Source of the DNA: an uncultured Pseudomonas sp.
GTDB taxonomy: Bacteria; Pseudomonadota; Gammaproteobacteria; Pseudomonadales; Pseudomonadaceae
Length of the DNA: 64,000 bases
Direction of reading: 5' to 3'
Assembly (NCBI RefSeq): GCF_913777995.1
Contig: NZ_CAJYVE010000010.1
Coordinates: 62,001 to 126,000, forward strand
Shown here: piece after piece, positions 8,999 through 19,338 of the stretch
How positions within the stretch are numbered: the first letter of the stretch is position 1
How the letters are laid out: the number at the start of each line of letters is the position of its first letter
Notes under the pieces: generated by a model
What the model saw: only the letters and a program-made list of their open reading frames with translations
Told to the model about the DNA's origin: nothing
Databases searched by the model: none
Position numbers and translations under genes: made by a program

Positions 8999-9631
8999 AT
9001 GAACACCGGCATGGAACCGACCCTCAGGGCAGACGTATGGAGCGACTACGTCTGCCCTTTCTGCTATCTGCAACTGCCTCTGCTCGAAGAACTGCAGAAC
9101 CGCTACGGCGCGTCCATCGACTGGCACTGGCACGCTTTCGAACTGCGCCCCGAGCCACTGAGCCTGCCCGACCCGAACGCCGATTACCTGCGCATGACCT
9201 GGAGCCGCGCGGTGCTGCCCATGGCCGACCGGCGCCGTTTGCCAATGCGCATGCCGACCATCCAGCCGCGCAGCCGCCTGGCCCAGGAAGCGGCGCACTT
9301 TGCCCGTGGCCACGGCCATTTCAGCGAGCTGCACCGCGCCTTGTTCCGGGCGTTCTTCGAAGAGGGTCAGGACATCGGCCAGAGCGCCGTGCTGGTCGCC
9401 ACCGCCGAAGCGGTGGGCCTGCCGCGCGGCGCACTGGAGCAAAGCCTGCGCGAAGGCGATCAGCGGCCGGAGGTGATGCGCGATGAGGCGATGGCCAACG
9501 ACCTGGGCTTGCGCGCCGTACCGGTGATGCTGTTGCGCCGGGTCGACCAGCCGCTCTGTGAGGCACGAGTGCTCAGTGGCACCCAGCCCCTGCAACGCCT
9601 GACCGAAGCGATCGATGCCTTACTGGCCTGA
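8999..9631 (+). CDS. DsbA-family (FrnE-like) oxidoreductase with a CPFC site
   Basis: A 210-residue thioredoxin-fold protein with an inserted helical domain. The active site SDYVCPFCYL (C19 and C22) lies at the end of the first strand, and AVPVMLL supplies the cis-Pro loop near residue 180. There is no signal peptide, so it acts in the cytoplasm like FrnE and the HCCA isomerase relatives. CPFC replaces the CPWC seen in the second DsbA-family gene of this window (57226-57876). Its end overlaps the convergent gene by 12 bp. Confidence 0.87.
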   Translation: MNTGMEPTLRADVWSDYVCPFCYLQLPLLEELQNRYGASIDWHWHAFELRPEPLSLPDPNADYLRMTWSRAVLPMADRRRLPMRMPTIQPRSRLAQEAAHFARGHGHFSELHRALFRAFFEEGQDIGQSAVLVATAEAVGLPRGALEQSLREGDQRPEVMRDEAMANDLGLRAVPVMLLRRVDQPLCEARVLSGTQPLQRLTEAIDALLA

Positions 9632-10465
9632 GGCCAGTTCGATGCGATCGGCATGGATGACGATTGCGCCCTGCTTGTACAGGCCGCCGATGGCCTTCTT
9701 GAAATTGCCCTTGCTGACCCCGAACAGGTCGCTGATGACCTGCGGCTCGCTCTTGTCACTCACCGCCAGTACGCCACCGTTGTCACGCAGGCGGGCGAGA
9801 ATCTGCCCGGCCAGACCTTCGGCCGCTTCAGCGCCCACCGGTTGCAGGCTGAGGCTGATCTTGCCGTCAGCGCGAACTTCCTTGATGTAGCCCTTCTCGC
9901 GCATGCCGGGGCGCAGGAACTTGAACACTTCGTTCTTGTGGATCAGGCCCCAGTGGCTGTTCTCGATGATCGCCTTGAAGCCCATGTCGGTGCGCTCGAC
10001 CACCAGCAGGTCGACGGCCTGGCCCGCACTGTAGCGCGCCGGGGTCTTGTCCAGATAACGGTCCAGCCGCGAGGTCGCGGTGATGCGCCGGGTGTGCTTG
10101 TCCAGATAAGCATGCACCACGCAGTAGTCACCGGCCTGCATCTGGCGCTTTTCTTCCGAGAACGGTAGCAGCAGGTCCTTGGGCAGGCCCCAGTCGAGGA
10201 ACACGCCGATATTGTTGACCTGCACCGCCTTGAGACTGGCGAAACCGCCAACCTGGATCTTCGGCTTGAGGGTGGTAGCGATCAGCTTGTCGTCGCTGTC
10301 GAGGTAGATGAACACGTTCAGCCAGTCATCCACTTCGGTGGGAACGTCTTTGGGGATATAGCGGTTGGGCAAAAGAATCTCACCGTCCGCACCACCGTCC
10401 AGGTACAACCCGAAACTGGTGTGCTTGACGATCTGCAAGCTGTTGAAGCGCCCGATTAAAGCCAT
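9620..10465 (-). CDS. CvfB-like S1-domain RNA-binding protein
   Basis: A 281-residue protein with the CvfB layout: tandem S1-like OB folds (FGLYLDGGADGEILLPNRYI at about 18-37, IGVFLDWGLPKDLLLPFSE at about 86-104, WGLIHKNEVF at about 170) and a C-terminal winged helix (SDLFGVSKGNFKKAIGGLYK at about 245-264). CvfB of Gram-positive bacteria binds RNA and affects virulence gene expression. The role in pseudomonads is not settled. Monocistronic, convergent with the DsbA-fold gene. Confidence 0.88.
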   Translation of the reverse strand: MALIGRFNSLQIVKHTSFGLYLDGGADGEILLPNRYIPKDVPTEVDDWLNVFIYLDSDDKLIATTLKPKIQVGGFASLKAVQVNNIGVFLDWGLPKDLLLPFSEEKRQMQAGDYCVVHAYLDKHTRRITATSRLDRYLDKTPARYSAGQAVDLLVVERTDMGFKAIIENSHWGLIHKNEVFKFLRPGMREKGYIKEVRADGKISLSLQPVGAEAAEGLAGQILARLRDNGGVLAVSDKSEPQVISDLFGVSKGNFKKAIGGLYKQGAIVIHADRIELASGQ

Positions 10466-10699
10466 GTGCCGATCACTCTGAATTGCGTGGCGCGCATTCT
10501 AACCGGTGCAGGCCCACTGCGTCGCCACAGGCCGGTGCCGGTCGGCCATTTGCCTGCGGATCGACGAACGGTCATACGTTGCGGATTTTCATCGGTATCC
10601 TTGCGAAGGCTCTGGCACGCGCCTTGCGTGACCTCAAGCAGCTGTTTAGCACCCCAAACCCTGATTCCCACACTCCTCGCCCACTACCTGGAGTGCGCC

Positions 10700-11428
10700 A
10701 TGCCCATGTTCCGTTTTCTGGTGCCGTTGCTCGGTGCCGCCCTGATCAGCCAATCGGTTTGCGCTCAAGTCATGGAGCGAAGCCTGGGCGACTTTGCCCT
10801 GAAGCTCGGCACCACGCCGACGCGCAGCATGGCCCAGGGGTTGGTAACGCCCTCCAATGGTGCAGGCTCCTTTCACGGTGGCCTCGACCTGACCCACGAG
10901 AGCGGTGTGTATTTCGGCCAGTGGTCGCCCAACCTCGGCCTGGCTCCGGACACCACCGCCGAGCTGGACTCCTACCTGGGCTTCAAGAAGCCGTTCGACC
11001 AGACCCTCGGCTATGAAGTCGGCGTGATCCGCTACAGCTACCCGAACACCGCGCAGGTCGCCAGCAACGAACTGTATGCCGGGTTGCGCATCCTCGACAG
11101 CCGCCTGGGTGCGGCCTTCAGCAACGACACCGGCACCACCAACAGCACCCTGTTCGTCGACCTGGGCAGCATCGAGCAACTGGGCATGAACGTGCGCATG
11201 CAATACGCCACGCACCGTTTCGATACCCTGCAGAGCGCCGACGACGGCAGCATGATCGGCGGTTTCAACGACTGGTCGCTGAAACTCTCCAGACCCTGGC
11301 TGGGCATCGACATGAACCTCATCTACAGCGATTCCAGCCTGTCGGGCGACAGCTGCAACCTGTACAGCGGGCATAATCCCCGCTGCGAACAGACCCTGAC
11401 CATCAAGGCAGTGCGAGCGCTCTTCTGA
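10700..11428 (+). CDS. TorF family putative outer membrane porin
   Basis: A 242-residue protein with a signal peptide (MPMFRFLVPLLGAALISQSV, cleavage after VCA), then alternating strands typical of a small beta-barrel (GGLDLTHESGVYFGQWSP, LDSYLGFKKPFDQTLGYEVG) ending in a hydrophobic/aromatic residue (VRALF), as outer membrane barrels do. The pattern matches the TorF/TIGR02001 porin family. Start 10700 has GGAG 6 nt upstream; the longer upstream reading has no signal peptide. The substrate is unknown. Confidence 0.8.
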   Translation: MPMFRFLVPLLGAALISQSVCAQVMERSLGDFALKLGTTPTRSMAQGLVTPSNGAGSFHGGLDLTHESGVYFGQWSPNLGLAPDTTAELDSYLGFKKPFDQTLGYEVGVIRYSYPNTAQVASNELYAGLRILDSRLGAAFSNDTGTTNSTLFVDLGSIEQLGMNVRMQYATHRFDTLQSADDGSMIGGFNDWSLKLSRPWLGIDMNLIYSDSSLSGDSCNLYSGHNPRCEQTLTIKAVRALF

Positions 11429-11531
11429 CGCCATACAAGCACAAGCCCTACACTCACACCTGCGCTGTACGACTGCATTGAACTGCTCCGTCCGAGTAGC
11501 CTCTACTGCTTTGCCTGCGCAAGGAGTGCTT

Positions 11532-12398
11532 ATGGGTTACCTGCCGAAAGTCTTCATTTCGTTGTTGATGGTTGTCGGTCTGTTGAGCGGTTGTACCCAG
11601 ATGAGCCTGGCGTACCGCAACCTGGACGTGATCATCCCCTGGTCGCTGAGCGACTACCTCAAGGTCAAGGGCGAGCAGAAAAGCTGGCTCGACGAACGCC
11701 TCAAACAGCATCTGCAATGGCATTGCAGCACCGAGCTGCCGGGTTACCTGACCTGGCTCGACGGCCTGGAGCAGATGGTGCGCGACGACCAGGTCACCGC
11801 TGCCGGGCTGCAGGCCCGCACCCGCGAGGCGGAACAGGCCATTGCTCGCATTGCCCGACAGGTCACCCCTTCGGCGGTGGAGTTGCTCGGACGCCTCGAC
11901 GACCGCCAGGTGCAGGAGATGCAGGAAGCCTTCGAACGGGATCAGCGCAAGCGGCAGAAGGAATACCTGGACCAGCCCCTGAACGAGCAGATCGCCGAAC
12001 GCGCCGAGCGCATGCAGAAACGCCTGTCGCCCTGGCTGGGATCGCTCAGTGCTGCGCAGAAAGCCCGCGTGCAACAGTGGTCGGCTTCGCTGGGTGAGCA
12101 GAACCAGGCCTGGCTGGCGAACCGCGCCAACTGGCAAAGCCGCTTCCTCGACGCGGTGCGCCATCGCGACCAGCCAGACTTCGCACCGCGTATCAGCGCA
12201 CTGCTGCAGGACCGCCAGACATTCTGGACAGCGGATTACCGGGAAGCCTATGCGCGTACCGAGCAGGCGGCGATCAGCCTGTTCGTGGACATCTACGCCA
12301 TGAGCACCCCGGCGCAACGCCAGCGCCTGCTCAAGCGTATTGCCGACATGCGCAGTGACTTCGCCGACCTGAATTGCCTGAAGACCGCCGCCAATTGA
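11532..12398 (+). CDS. DUF6279-like lipoprotein
   Basis: A 288-residue lipoprotein. The signal sequence ends in the lipobox LLSGC, so it is lipid-anchored; Gln at +2 of the Cys fits outer membrane sorting. The mature part is mostly helical with many Gln, Arg and Glu, and YRNLDVIIPWSLSDYL is the conserved opening seen in this family of unknown function. AAGGAG lies 5 nt before the ATG. It follows the porin gene by 103 bp on the same strand and may share its transcript. Confidence 0.82.
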   Translation: MGYLPKVFISLLMVVGLLSGCTQMSLAYRNLDVIIPWSLSDYLKVKGEQKSWLDERLKQHLQWHCSTELPGYLTWLDGLEQMVRDDQVTAAGLQARTREAEQAIARIARQVTPSAVELLGRLDDRQVQEMQEAFERDQRKRQKEYLDQPLNEQIAERAERMQKRLSPWLGSLSAAQKARVQQWSASLGEQNQAWLANRANWQSRFLDAVRHRDQPDFAPRISALLQDRQTFWTADYREAYARTEQAAISLFVDIYAMSTPAQRQRLLKRIADMRSDFADLNCLKTAAN

Positions 12399-12444
12399 GT
12401 CGCGTCATCCGTTGAAACGCGTGTTCCTTCGCAGGCCGGTTATA

Positions 12445-12510
12445 GCGAGCGAGCTTGTTCGCGAAAAGGCTCTGCGCGGTGTGAAGGCCCTTCGCGAGCA
12501 AGCTCGCTCC
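12445..12510. repeat. Pair of inverted REP sequences (REPIN type)
   Basis: GCGAGCGAGCTTGTTCGCGAA (about 12445-12464) and its near inverse TTCGCGAGCAAGCTCGCTCC (12491-12510) face each other with a 26-bp spacer. This is the arrangement of Pseudomonas REP doublets, which are non-autonomous elements spread by RAYT transposases. No RAYT gene is in the window. Confidence 0.85.
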
Positions 12511-12548
12511 CTCAACTCAAATGAGGCGTTTGCGGCGAAGCGATCGGT

Positions 12549-12950
12549 CTACCAGACCGGCCCGGCCACCTGGGGTTTGGCGGCGATGCTGTCGAAGGTC
12601 GCCGGATCCAGGCCATCGGCCTGTTCGTCCAGCACCTGACGTGGGTGGGTATTACCGGGGATGCTGCTGTCGATCATTGCCAACAGACTGGAGCCGCGGG
12701 GGGTGAGGATGAAATTGGCGCCGGTGCCGCCCTCTTCACGCGGCCGTGGCTCGATATAGCCACGCTCCACCAGCAAGGCCTCGAGGTCCGAGGCCTGTTT
12801 CTTCAGGTGGTCGACATTGCTTTCGGATTCGCCCTGCGCGGCCATGGCCTGGGCATGGTCTTCGGCATACTGACGCGGCGCGAAGGATTGCCCTGCGCCG
12901 TTCTGCACTTCATGAAGCAGACGTTCGATAAGGTCCCAATCGTAAGCCAT
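12549..12950 (-). CDS. Small winged-helix-like protein, DUF2513-like
   Basis: A 133-residue protein starting at 12950, where GGAGG stands 9 nt upstream. The order of elements (MAYDWDLIERLLHEVQ, then HLKKQASDLEALLVERGYIE, then NFILTPRGSSLLAMID) resembles DUF2513 proteins: an N-terminal helix followed by a winged helix that compares a helix pair with a LTPRG wing. DNA binding is only inferred. It ends close to the REP doublet and lies downstream of the helicase gene on the same strand. Confidence 0.7.
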   Translation of the reverse strand: MAYDWDLIERLLHEVQNGAGQSFAPRQYAEDHAQAMAAQGESESNVDHLKKQASDLEALLVERGYIEPRPREEGGTGANFILTPRGSSLLAMIDSSIPGNTHPRQVLDEQADGLDPATFDSIAAKPQVAGPVW

Positions 12951-13073
12951 GGTGCTGCACCTCCGTCCAACATGGATGAGAAGCCCGTGACATCCGGCCA
13001 CGGGCGGCTTCATCGGTTGTGACCGAGGGGCTGGCCCGGCGTTCAGCAAATGCGCCGGGCGGTGCAGCGAGGC

Positions 13074-14393
<1,320 letters not shown>

Positions 14394-14521
14394 GGGTACT
14401 ACCTCGAAGAAATACAAAGATACAGCCGCATAGCGTAACGGTTTCCCGCGCCGAGTCCGAGTTTCTTTACCACGCCCGGTGTTTTTTCTGTCGGGATGCC
14501 ACCAACCGCTGGACGACAGGA

Positions 14522-14557
14522 CCGGCTTCAGCCGCGAAGCGTTTCGCGGCCAAAGCC
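14522..14557. repeat. REP hairpin
   Basis: GGCTTCAGCCGCGAA and its near inverse TTCGCGGCCAAAGCC are separated by 3 bp and form a compact hairpin between the divergent helicase and exonuclease genes. Confidence 0.8.
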
Positions 14558-14667
14558 CCTGCAGCAGGCCGAAAGCGGCCAAACCGCACGACACAGGCCG
14601 CACCTGCATCGAACTTGTACGCGGCCAGCCAGCTCATAACAGGCAAGCCCCGCAGGATAGTTGCCCC

Positions 14668-15690
14668 ATGGATCTCGTCGTCGCGCGCCCCGAAGGCCTG
14701 TATTGCCCACCCGGTGATTTCTACATCGACCCCTGGCGCCCGGTGCAACGCGCAGTGATCACCCACGGCCACGGCGACCATGCCCGTACCGGCAGCAGTC
14801 ATTACCTGGCGGCCGCGAGTGGCGAGGGCATATTGCGCTGGCGCCTGGGTCAGGACATCAATCTGCAGACGCTGCAATACGGCGAAGCGCTCAACCACCA
14901 CGGCGTGACCCTCAGCCTGCATCCGGCCGGGCATGTGCTGGGCTCGGCGCAGGTGCGCCTGGAGTACCGTGGCGAAGTGTGGGTGGCTTCCGGTGACTAC
15001 AAGGTCGAACCCGACGGCACCTGTGCGGCCTTCGAACCGGTGCGCTGCCATACCTTCATCACCGAATCGACCTTCGGCCTGCCGATCTATCGCTGGGCGC
15101 CCCAGGCGCAGATCTTTGCCGGAATCAACGACTGGTGGCGCGCCAACGCGGCCCAGGGCAAGGCCAGCGTGCTGTTCGCCTATGCCTTCGGCAAGGCCCA
15201 GCGTATCCTGCACGGCATCGATTCGAGCATCGGCCCGATCCTCGCCCACGGTTCGGTCGAACCGCTCAATCGCGTCTACCGTGCCGGTGGCGTTCATATT
15301 CCGCCCACCCAGTACGCCGGTGATTTCAAGAAAACCGACCCGGCCTTGCGTCAGGCGCTGATCATCGCCCCGCCCTCGGCTGGCGGCAGTACCTGGATGA
15401 AGCGTTTCGGCGACTACAGCGACGCCTTCGCCAGTGGCTGGATGATGCTGCGCGGCCCCCGTCGCCGACGCGGAGTGGACCGTGGCTTCGTACTCTCCGA
15501 CCACGCCGACTGGCCGGGCCTGCTCTGGGCCATCGAACAGACCGGTGCCGAACGGGTGATGGTCACCCACGGCTCGGTGCCGATCCTGGTGCGCTACCTG
15601 CGTGAGCAGGGCCTGGATGCACAGGGCTTCGACACCGAGTACGGCGAGGAAGACGACGCCCCCGCACAAGCCGAGGAGAGCCCGGCATGA
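14668..15690 (+). CDS. Ligase-associated DNA exonuclease (metallo-beta-lactamase fold)
   Basis: A 340-residue protein of the beta-lactamase/beta-CASP nuclease group. It has the metal site THGHGDHAR (residues about 33-41), HPAGHVLGSAQ, ASGDYK and the beta-CASP-like C-terminal LSDHADWPG and VTHGS. In P. putida this protein type (Exo) belongs to a four-gene repair cluster with an ATP-dependent DNA ligase, Lhr helicase and a phosphodiesterase, and is a metal-dependent DNA nuclease. The stop overlaps the ligase start by 4 bp (ATGA), so the two are translationally coupled. Confidence 0.93.
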   Translation: MDLVVARPEGLYCPPGDFYIDPWRPVQRAVITHGHGDHARTGSSHYLAAASGEGILRWRLGQDINLQTLQYGEALNHHGVTLSLHPAGHVLGSAQVRLEYRGEVWVASGDYKVEPDGTCAAFEPVRCHTFITESTFGLPIYRWAPQAQIFAGINDWWRANAAQGKASVLFAYAFGKAQRILHGIDSSIGPILAHGSVEPLNRVYRAGGVHIPPTQYAGDFKKTDPALRQALIIAPPSAGGSTWMKRFGDYSDAFASGWMMLRGPRRRRGVDRGFVLSDHADWPGLLWAIEQTGAERVMVTHGSVPILVRYLREQGLDAQGFDTEYGEEDDAPAQAEESPA

Positions 15691-17387
15691 AGGCCTTCGC
15701 CGAACTCTATGCGCGCCTGGACGCCACCACCTCCAGCAACGCCAAACTCGCCGCGCTGCACGACTATTTCGCCCAGGCCCCTGCCGAAGACGCCGCCTGG
15801 GCCGTGTACTTTCTCGCCGGAGGGCGGCCCCGGCAACTGGTGCCGACCCGTGTGCTGCGCGAACAGGCCACCGAGCTGAGCGGCCTGCCAACCTGGCTGT
15901 TCGAGGAAAGCTACCAGGCGGTAGGCGACCTTGCCGAGACGCTGTCGCTGTTGTTGCCCCATGCCGAACAGGGTGACGACGCCGGCCTGGCGACCTGGTT
16001 GGAACAACGCCTGCTGCCGTTGCGCGGCCTGCCAGCAGAGGAACTGGCGCAGCGCCTGCCAGCGCTGTGGGCGCAGCTGGATCGCAGCAGCCTGATGGTG
16101 TGCATCAAGCTGATTACCGGCAGCTTCCGGGTCGGCGTCTCCAAGCTGCTGGTCACCCGCGCCCTGGCGGCACTCGCCGGGCTGGACAGCAAGCGGGTTG
16201 CACAACGGCTGGTCGGCTACACGGACCTTTCGCACCGCCCTGGTGCAGCATCCTTCCACCGCCTGATCGCGCCGGAGTCGACCGATGAACATGCCCAGCG
16301 CGGTGGCCAGCCCTACCCGTTCTTTCTCGCCCATGCGCTGCAGCAGCCGGTGGAGCAGTTCGACACCCTGCTGGGGTCGGTGCAGGACTGGCTGGTGGAG
16401 TGGAAGTGGGATGGCATCCGCGCGCAGGTGGTCAAGCGCGACGGCAGGCTATGGATCTGGTCACGCGGCGAAGAGCTGGTCACCGAGCGCTTTCCGGAGC
16501 TGCACAGCCTGGCCCAAGTGTTACCGGATGGCACCGTGATCGACGGTGAGATCGTGGTGTGGAAGGCGCCCGCAGCGCCCCCTGCCGAACAGTCGGCGTT
16601 CAGCCTCGATCTGCTGCCCGAGGCCGAGCCTTGGGTGCAACCCTTCGCCCTGCTGCAACAACGCATCGGGCGCAAGACCCTGGGCAAGAAGATTCTCAGC
16701 GACGCGCCGGTGGTCCTGCTGGGCTACGACCTGCTGGAGTGGCAGGGCCACGATTGGCGCAGCCGCCCGCAGTATGAACGGCGCGCCCAGCTGGACCGGC
16801 TGATTAGCGACAGCCGCAGCGCGGTCTTGCTGCCCTCGCCGGTACTGCACAGCGAGGACTGGAACGACCTCGCCCGGCTGCGCGAAGACGCCCGGCGCCT
16901 GGGCGTCGAGGGCATGATGCTCAAGGCCCGCGAAGCGCTTTATGGGGTCGGGCGCACCAAGGACATGGGCGTGTGGTGGAAATGGAAACTCGACCCGTTC
17001 AGCGTCGATGCCGTGCTGATCTACGCCCAGCGTGGCCATGGCCGCCGTGCCAGCCTGTACAGCGACTACACCTTCGCCGTGTGGGATGGCCCGCCGGGGA
17101 GCAGCGAACGTACCCTGGTACCGTTCGCCAAGGCCTATTCAGGGCTGACCGATGAGGAAATGCGCAAGGTCGATGCGATCATCCGCAAGACCACGGTAGA
17201 GAAATTCGGCCCGGTGCGTAGCGTCACCCCGACCCTGGTGTTCGAGCTGGGCTTCGAAGGCATCGCCTTGTCAAAACGCCACAAGAGCGGCATCGCCGTG
17301 CGCTTTCCCAGAATGCTGCGCTGGCGCCATGACAAGCCGGTCGAAGAAGCCGACAACCTGGCCACCCTTCAAGACCTGCTGGCCTGA
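15687..17387 (+). CDS. ligB: ATP-dependent DNA ligase of the Lhr repair cluster
   Basis: A 566-residue ATP-dependent ligase with an N-terminal DNA-binding domain (1-210), a nucleotidyltransferase domain and a C-terminal OB domain. The adenylated lysine is K240 in EWKWDGIRAQV (motif I). Other motifs are GEELVTERFPE (Ia/III region), DGEIVVW (III), GVEGMMLKAREA (IV) and WWKWKLD (V). It seals nicks and is thought to work with the exonuclease upstream. The next gene is an amino acid transporter, so this operon half ends here. The ligB symbol follows literature use for this cluster; it is unrelated to the NAD-dependent E. coli LigB. Confidence 0.92.
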   Translation: MKAFAELYARLDATTSSNAKLAALHDYFAQAPAEDAAWAVYFLAGGRPRQLVPTRVLREQATELSGLPTWLFEESYQAVGDLAETLSLLLPHAEQGDDAGLATWLEQRLLPLRGLPAEELAQRLPALWAQLDRSSLMVCIKLITGSFRVGVSKLLVTRALAALAGLDSKRVAQRLVGYTDLSHRPGAASFHRLIAPESTDEHAQRGGQPYPFFLAHALQQPVEQFDTLLGSVQDWLVEWKWDGIRAQVVKRDGRLWIWSRGEELVTERFPELHSLAQVLPDGTVIDGEIVVWKAPAAPPAEQSAFSLDLLPEAEPWVQPFALLQQRIGRKTLGKKILSDAPVVLLGYDLLEWQGHDWRSRPQYERRAQLDRLISDSRSAVLLPSPVLHSEDWNDLARLREDARRLGVEGMMLKAREALYGVGRTKDMGVWWKWKLDPFSVDAVLIYAQRGHGRRASLYSDYTFAVWDGPPGSSERTLVPFAKAYSGLTDEEMRKVDAIIRKTTVEKFGPVRSVTPTLVFELGFEGIALSKRHKSGIAVRFPRMLRWRHDKPVEEADNLATLQDLLA

Positions 17388-17638
17388 CGCACCAAATCGA
17401 GTCACTCGAAAATCCAGCCGCCTCATTGCAGGGCATCGATCCGCTACCTGCCAGTTCGATTCAGCCTCCAAGGGTCGATACGCATCCGGGCGAGAGAGTT
17501 GAAAATGCGACAACCGCTTACATTTCAAACGCATGTTCGTCCCAATGGTTCAGAAATTGCTTTCTCATGGCCGTCTGGCATCCGCCGGTAGCAGTCCCTC
17601 GGGGGCTGCCGCACTTCTTTCGCTTATAGGACCGAACA

Positions 17639-18421
17639 ATGAAGAAAGCATGGTTGACCCTGTCCGCACTGGCTCTGTGCGTCGCTGCCGGTAGCGCGAT
17701 GGCCAAGGAATACAAGGAACTGCGCTTTGGCGTCGATCCGTCCTACGCTCCATTCGAATCCAAGGCCGCCGACGGCAGCCTGCAAGGCTTCGACATCGAT
17801 CTGGGCAACGCGATCTGCAAGGAACTGAAGGTCACCTGCAAGTGGGTAGAAAGCGATTTCGACGGCATGATTCCAGGCCTGAAAGCCCGTAAGTTCGATG
17901 GCGTGATCTCGTCGATGACCGTGACCCCGGCCCGTGAGAAGGTCATCGACTTCTCCGATGAGCTGTTCTCCGGCCCAACCTCGCTGGTATTCAAGAAGGG
18001 CTCCGGCCTGTCTACCGATCTCGCCAGCCTGAAAGGCAAGACCGTGGGCTACGAGCAGGGCACCATCCAGGAAGCCTATGCCAAGGCCGTGCTGGACAAG
18101 GCCGGCGTGACCACCAAAGCCTACGCCAACCAGGACCAGGTGTACGCCGACCTGGTGTCGGGCCGCCTCGACGCGTCGATCCAGGACATGCTGCAGGCCG
18201 AACTGGGCTTCCTCAAGTCGCCCCAGGGCGCTGACTACGTGGTCAGCGAGCCGGTCAACAGCGAACTGCTGCCGTCCAAGACCGCCATCGGTATCGCCAA
18301 AGGTAACACTGAGCTGAAGGCTCTTCTCAATAAAGGTATCAAAGCGTTACACGATGACGGCACCTACGCCGCCATCCAGAAAAAACACTTCGGTGACCTG
18401 AACCTGTACAGCGGCAAATAA
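17639..18421 (+). CDS. Periplasmic binding protein for basic amino acids (AotJ/HisJ type)
   Basis: A 260-residue substrate-binding protein with a signal peptide (MKKAWLTLSALALCVAAGSA, cleavage after AMA). Family 3 solute-binding signatures are present: RFGVDPSYAPFESKAADGSL, GFDIDLGNAICKEL and DGVISSMTVTPAREKVIDFS. It captures an arginine/ornithine/lysine-like ligand for the two permeases that follow. It opens a five-gene set in the same order as aotJQMOP of P. aeruginosa but without argR. An intercistronic hairpin follows, as is common after binding protein genes. Confidence 0.88.
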   Translation: MKKAWLTLSALALCVAAGSAMAKEYKELRFGVDPSYAPFESKAADGSLQGFDIDLGNAICKELKVTCKWVESDFDGMIPGLKARKFDGVISSMTVTPAREKVIDFSDELFSGPTSLVFKKGSGLSTDLASLKGKTVGYEQGTIQEAYAKAVLDKAGVTTKAYANQDQVYADLVSGRLDASIQDMLQAELGFLKSPQGADYVVSEPVNSELLPSKTAIGIAKGNTELKALLNKGIKALHDDGTYAAIQKKHFGDLNLYSGK

Positions 18422-18434
18422 AAAAAGCCCCCGG

Positions 18435-18483
18435 CGCCCAGCGATTTCGGCGATCATCCCCCGCCGTTTTCCTGGGCGTTTTC
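18435..18483 (+). terminator. Intercistronic hairpin (partial terminator) after the binding protein gene
   Basis: CGCCCAG (18435-18441) pairs with CTGGGCG (18472-18478), with a nested CGGCG/CGCCG stem inside, followed by TTTTC. Such a leaky terminator would lower permease expression relative to the binding protein. Confidence 0.55.
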
Positions 18484-18609
18484 GGGTTCTTCCAAGAGAG
18501 ACCCACAAGGTCATGGCTGGATTGAAACGGGCTTTTGCACAGTTTGCTGCCACGTCTGCCTTGCTCAGCCTCTTCCTGGAAGTGCCCTTCGTTGCTGAAG
18601 GCTTCATTC

Positions 18610-19338
18610 ATGCTCGACACACTGCTAAACCATCTGGGACTTTCGGCTTTCAGCCTCAGGGGCTTCGGCCCGCTGCTGCTCGAAGGCACATGGATGACCG
18701 TCAAACTGTCCGTCTTCTCGCTGGCCCTGAGCATCCTGCTCGGCCTGATCGGCGCCAGTGCCAAGCTGTCCGGCTCGCCGCTGCTGCGCGTTCCGGCACA
18801 GGTCTACACCACCCTGATTCGCGGCGTGCCCGACCTGGTGCTGATGCTGCTGATCTTCTACAGCCTGCAGACCGGGCTGACCCTGCTCACCGACGCCATG
18901 GAATGGGAATACATCGAGATCGACCCGTTCAGCGCCGGGGTCATCACCCTGGGCTTCATCTATGGCGCCTATTTCACCGAAACCTTCCGTGGCGCGATCC
19001 TCTCGGTGCCGCGCGGGCAGGTCGAGGCCGCCATCGCCTACGGCCTCAAGCGTGGCCAGCGGTTTCGCTACGTGGTGTTTCCACAGATGATGCGCTTCGC
19101 TCTGCCGGGCATCGGCAACAACTGGCAGGTGCTGCTCAAGGCCACCGCGCTGGTGTCGATCATCGGCCTGGCCGACCTGGTCAAGGCGTCCCAGGACGCT
19201 GGCAAGAGCACCTACCAGCTGTTCTATTTCCTGGTCCTGGCGGCCTTCATCTACCTGATGATCACCAGCGCCTCCAACGTCGCCCTGCGCTGGGCTGAGC
19301 GACGCTATGCCGTGGGTACGCGGGAGGCCAAGCGATGA
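18610..19338 (+). CDS. Amino acid ABC transporter permease, HisQ/AotQ type
   Basis: A 242-residue inner membrane permease with five to six membrane segments and the ATPase-contact loop EAAIAYGLKRGQRFRYVVFP (about 143-162). Start 18610 is chosen over upstream starts because GAAGG lies 9 nt before it and the protein then begins just before the first membrane helix. Its stop overlaps the next permease start by 4 bp. Confidence 0.9.
   Translation: MLDTLLNHLGLSAFSLRGFGPLLLEGTWMTVKLSVFSLALSILLGLIGASAKLSGSPLLRVPAQVYTTLIRGVPDLVLMLLIFYSLQTGLTLLTDAMEWEYIEIDPFSAGVITLGFIYGAYFTETFRGAILSVPRGQVEAAIAYGLKRGQRFRYVVFPQMMRFALPGIGNNWQVLLKATALVSIIGLADLVKASQDAGKSTYQLFYFLVLAAFIYLMITSASNVALRWAERRYAVGTREAKR

Noticed and set aside
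12445..12510. CRISPR-like repeat
   Set aside because: Only one inverted pair with no regular spacers; it is a REP doublet.
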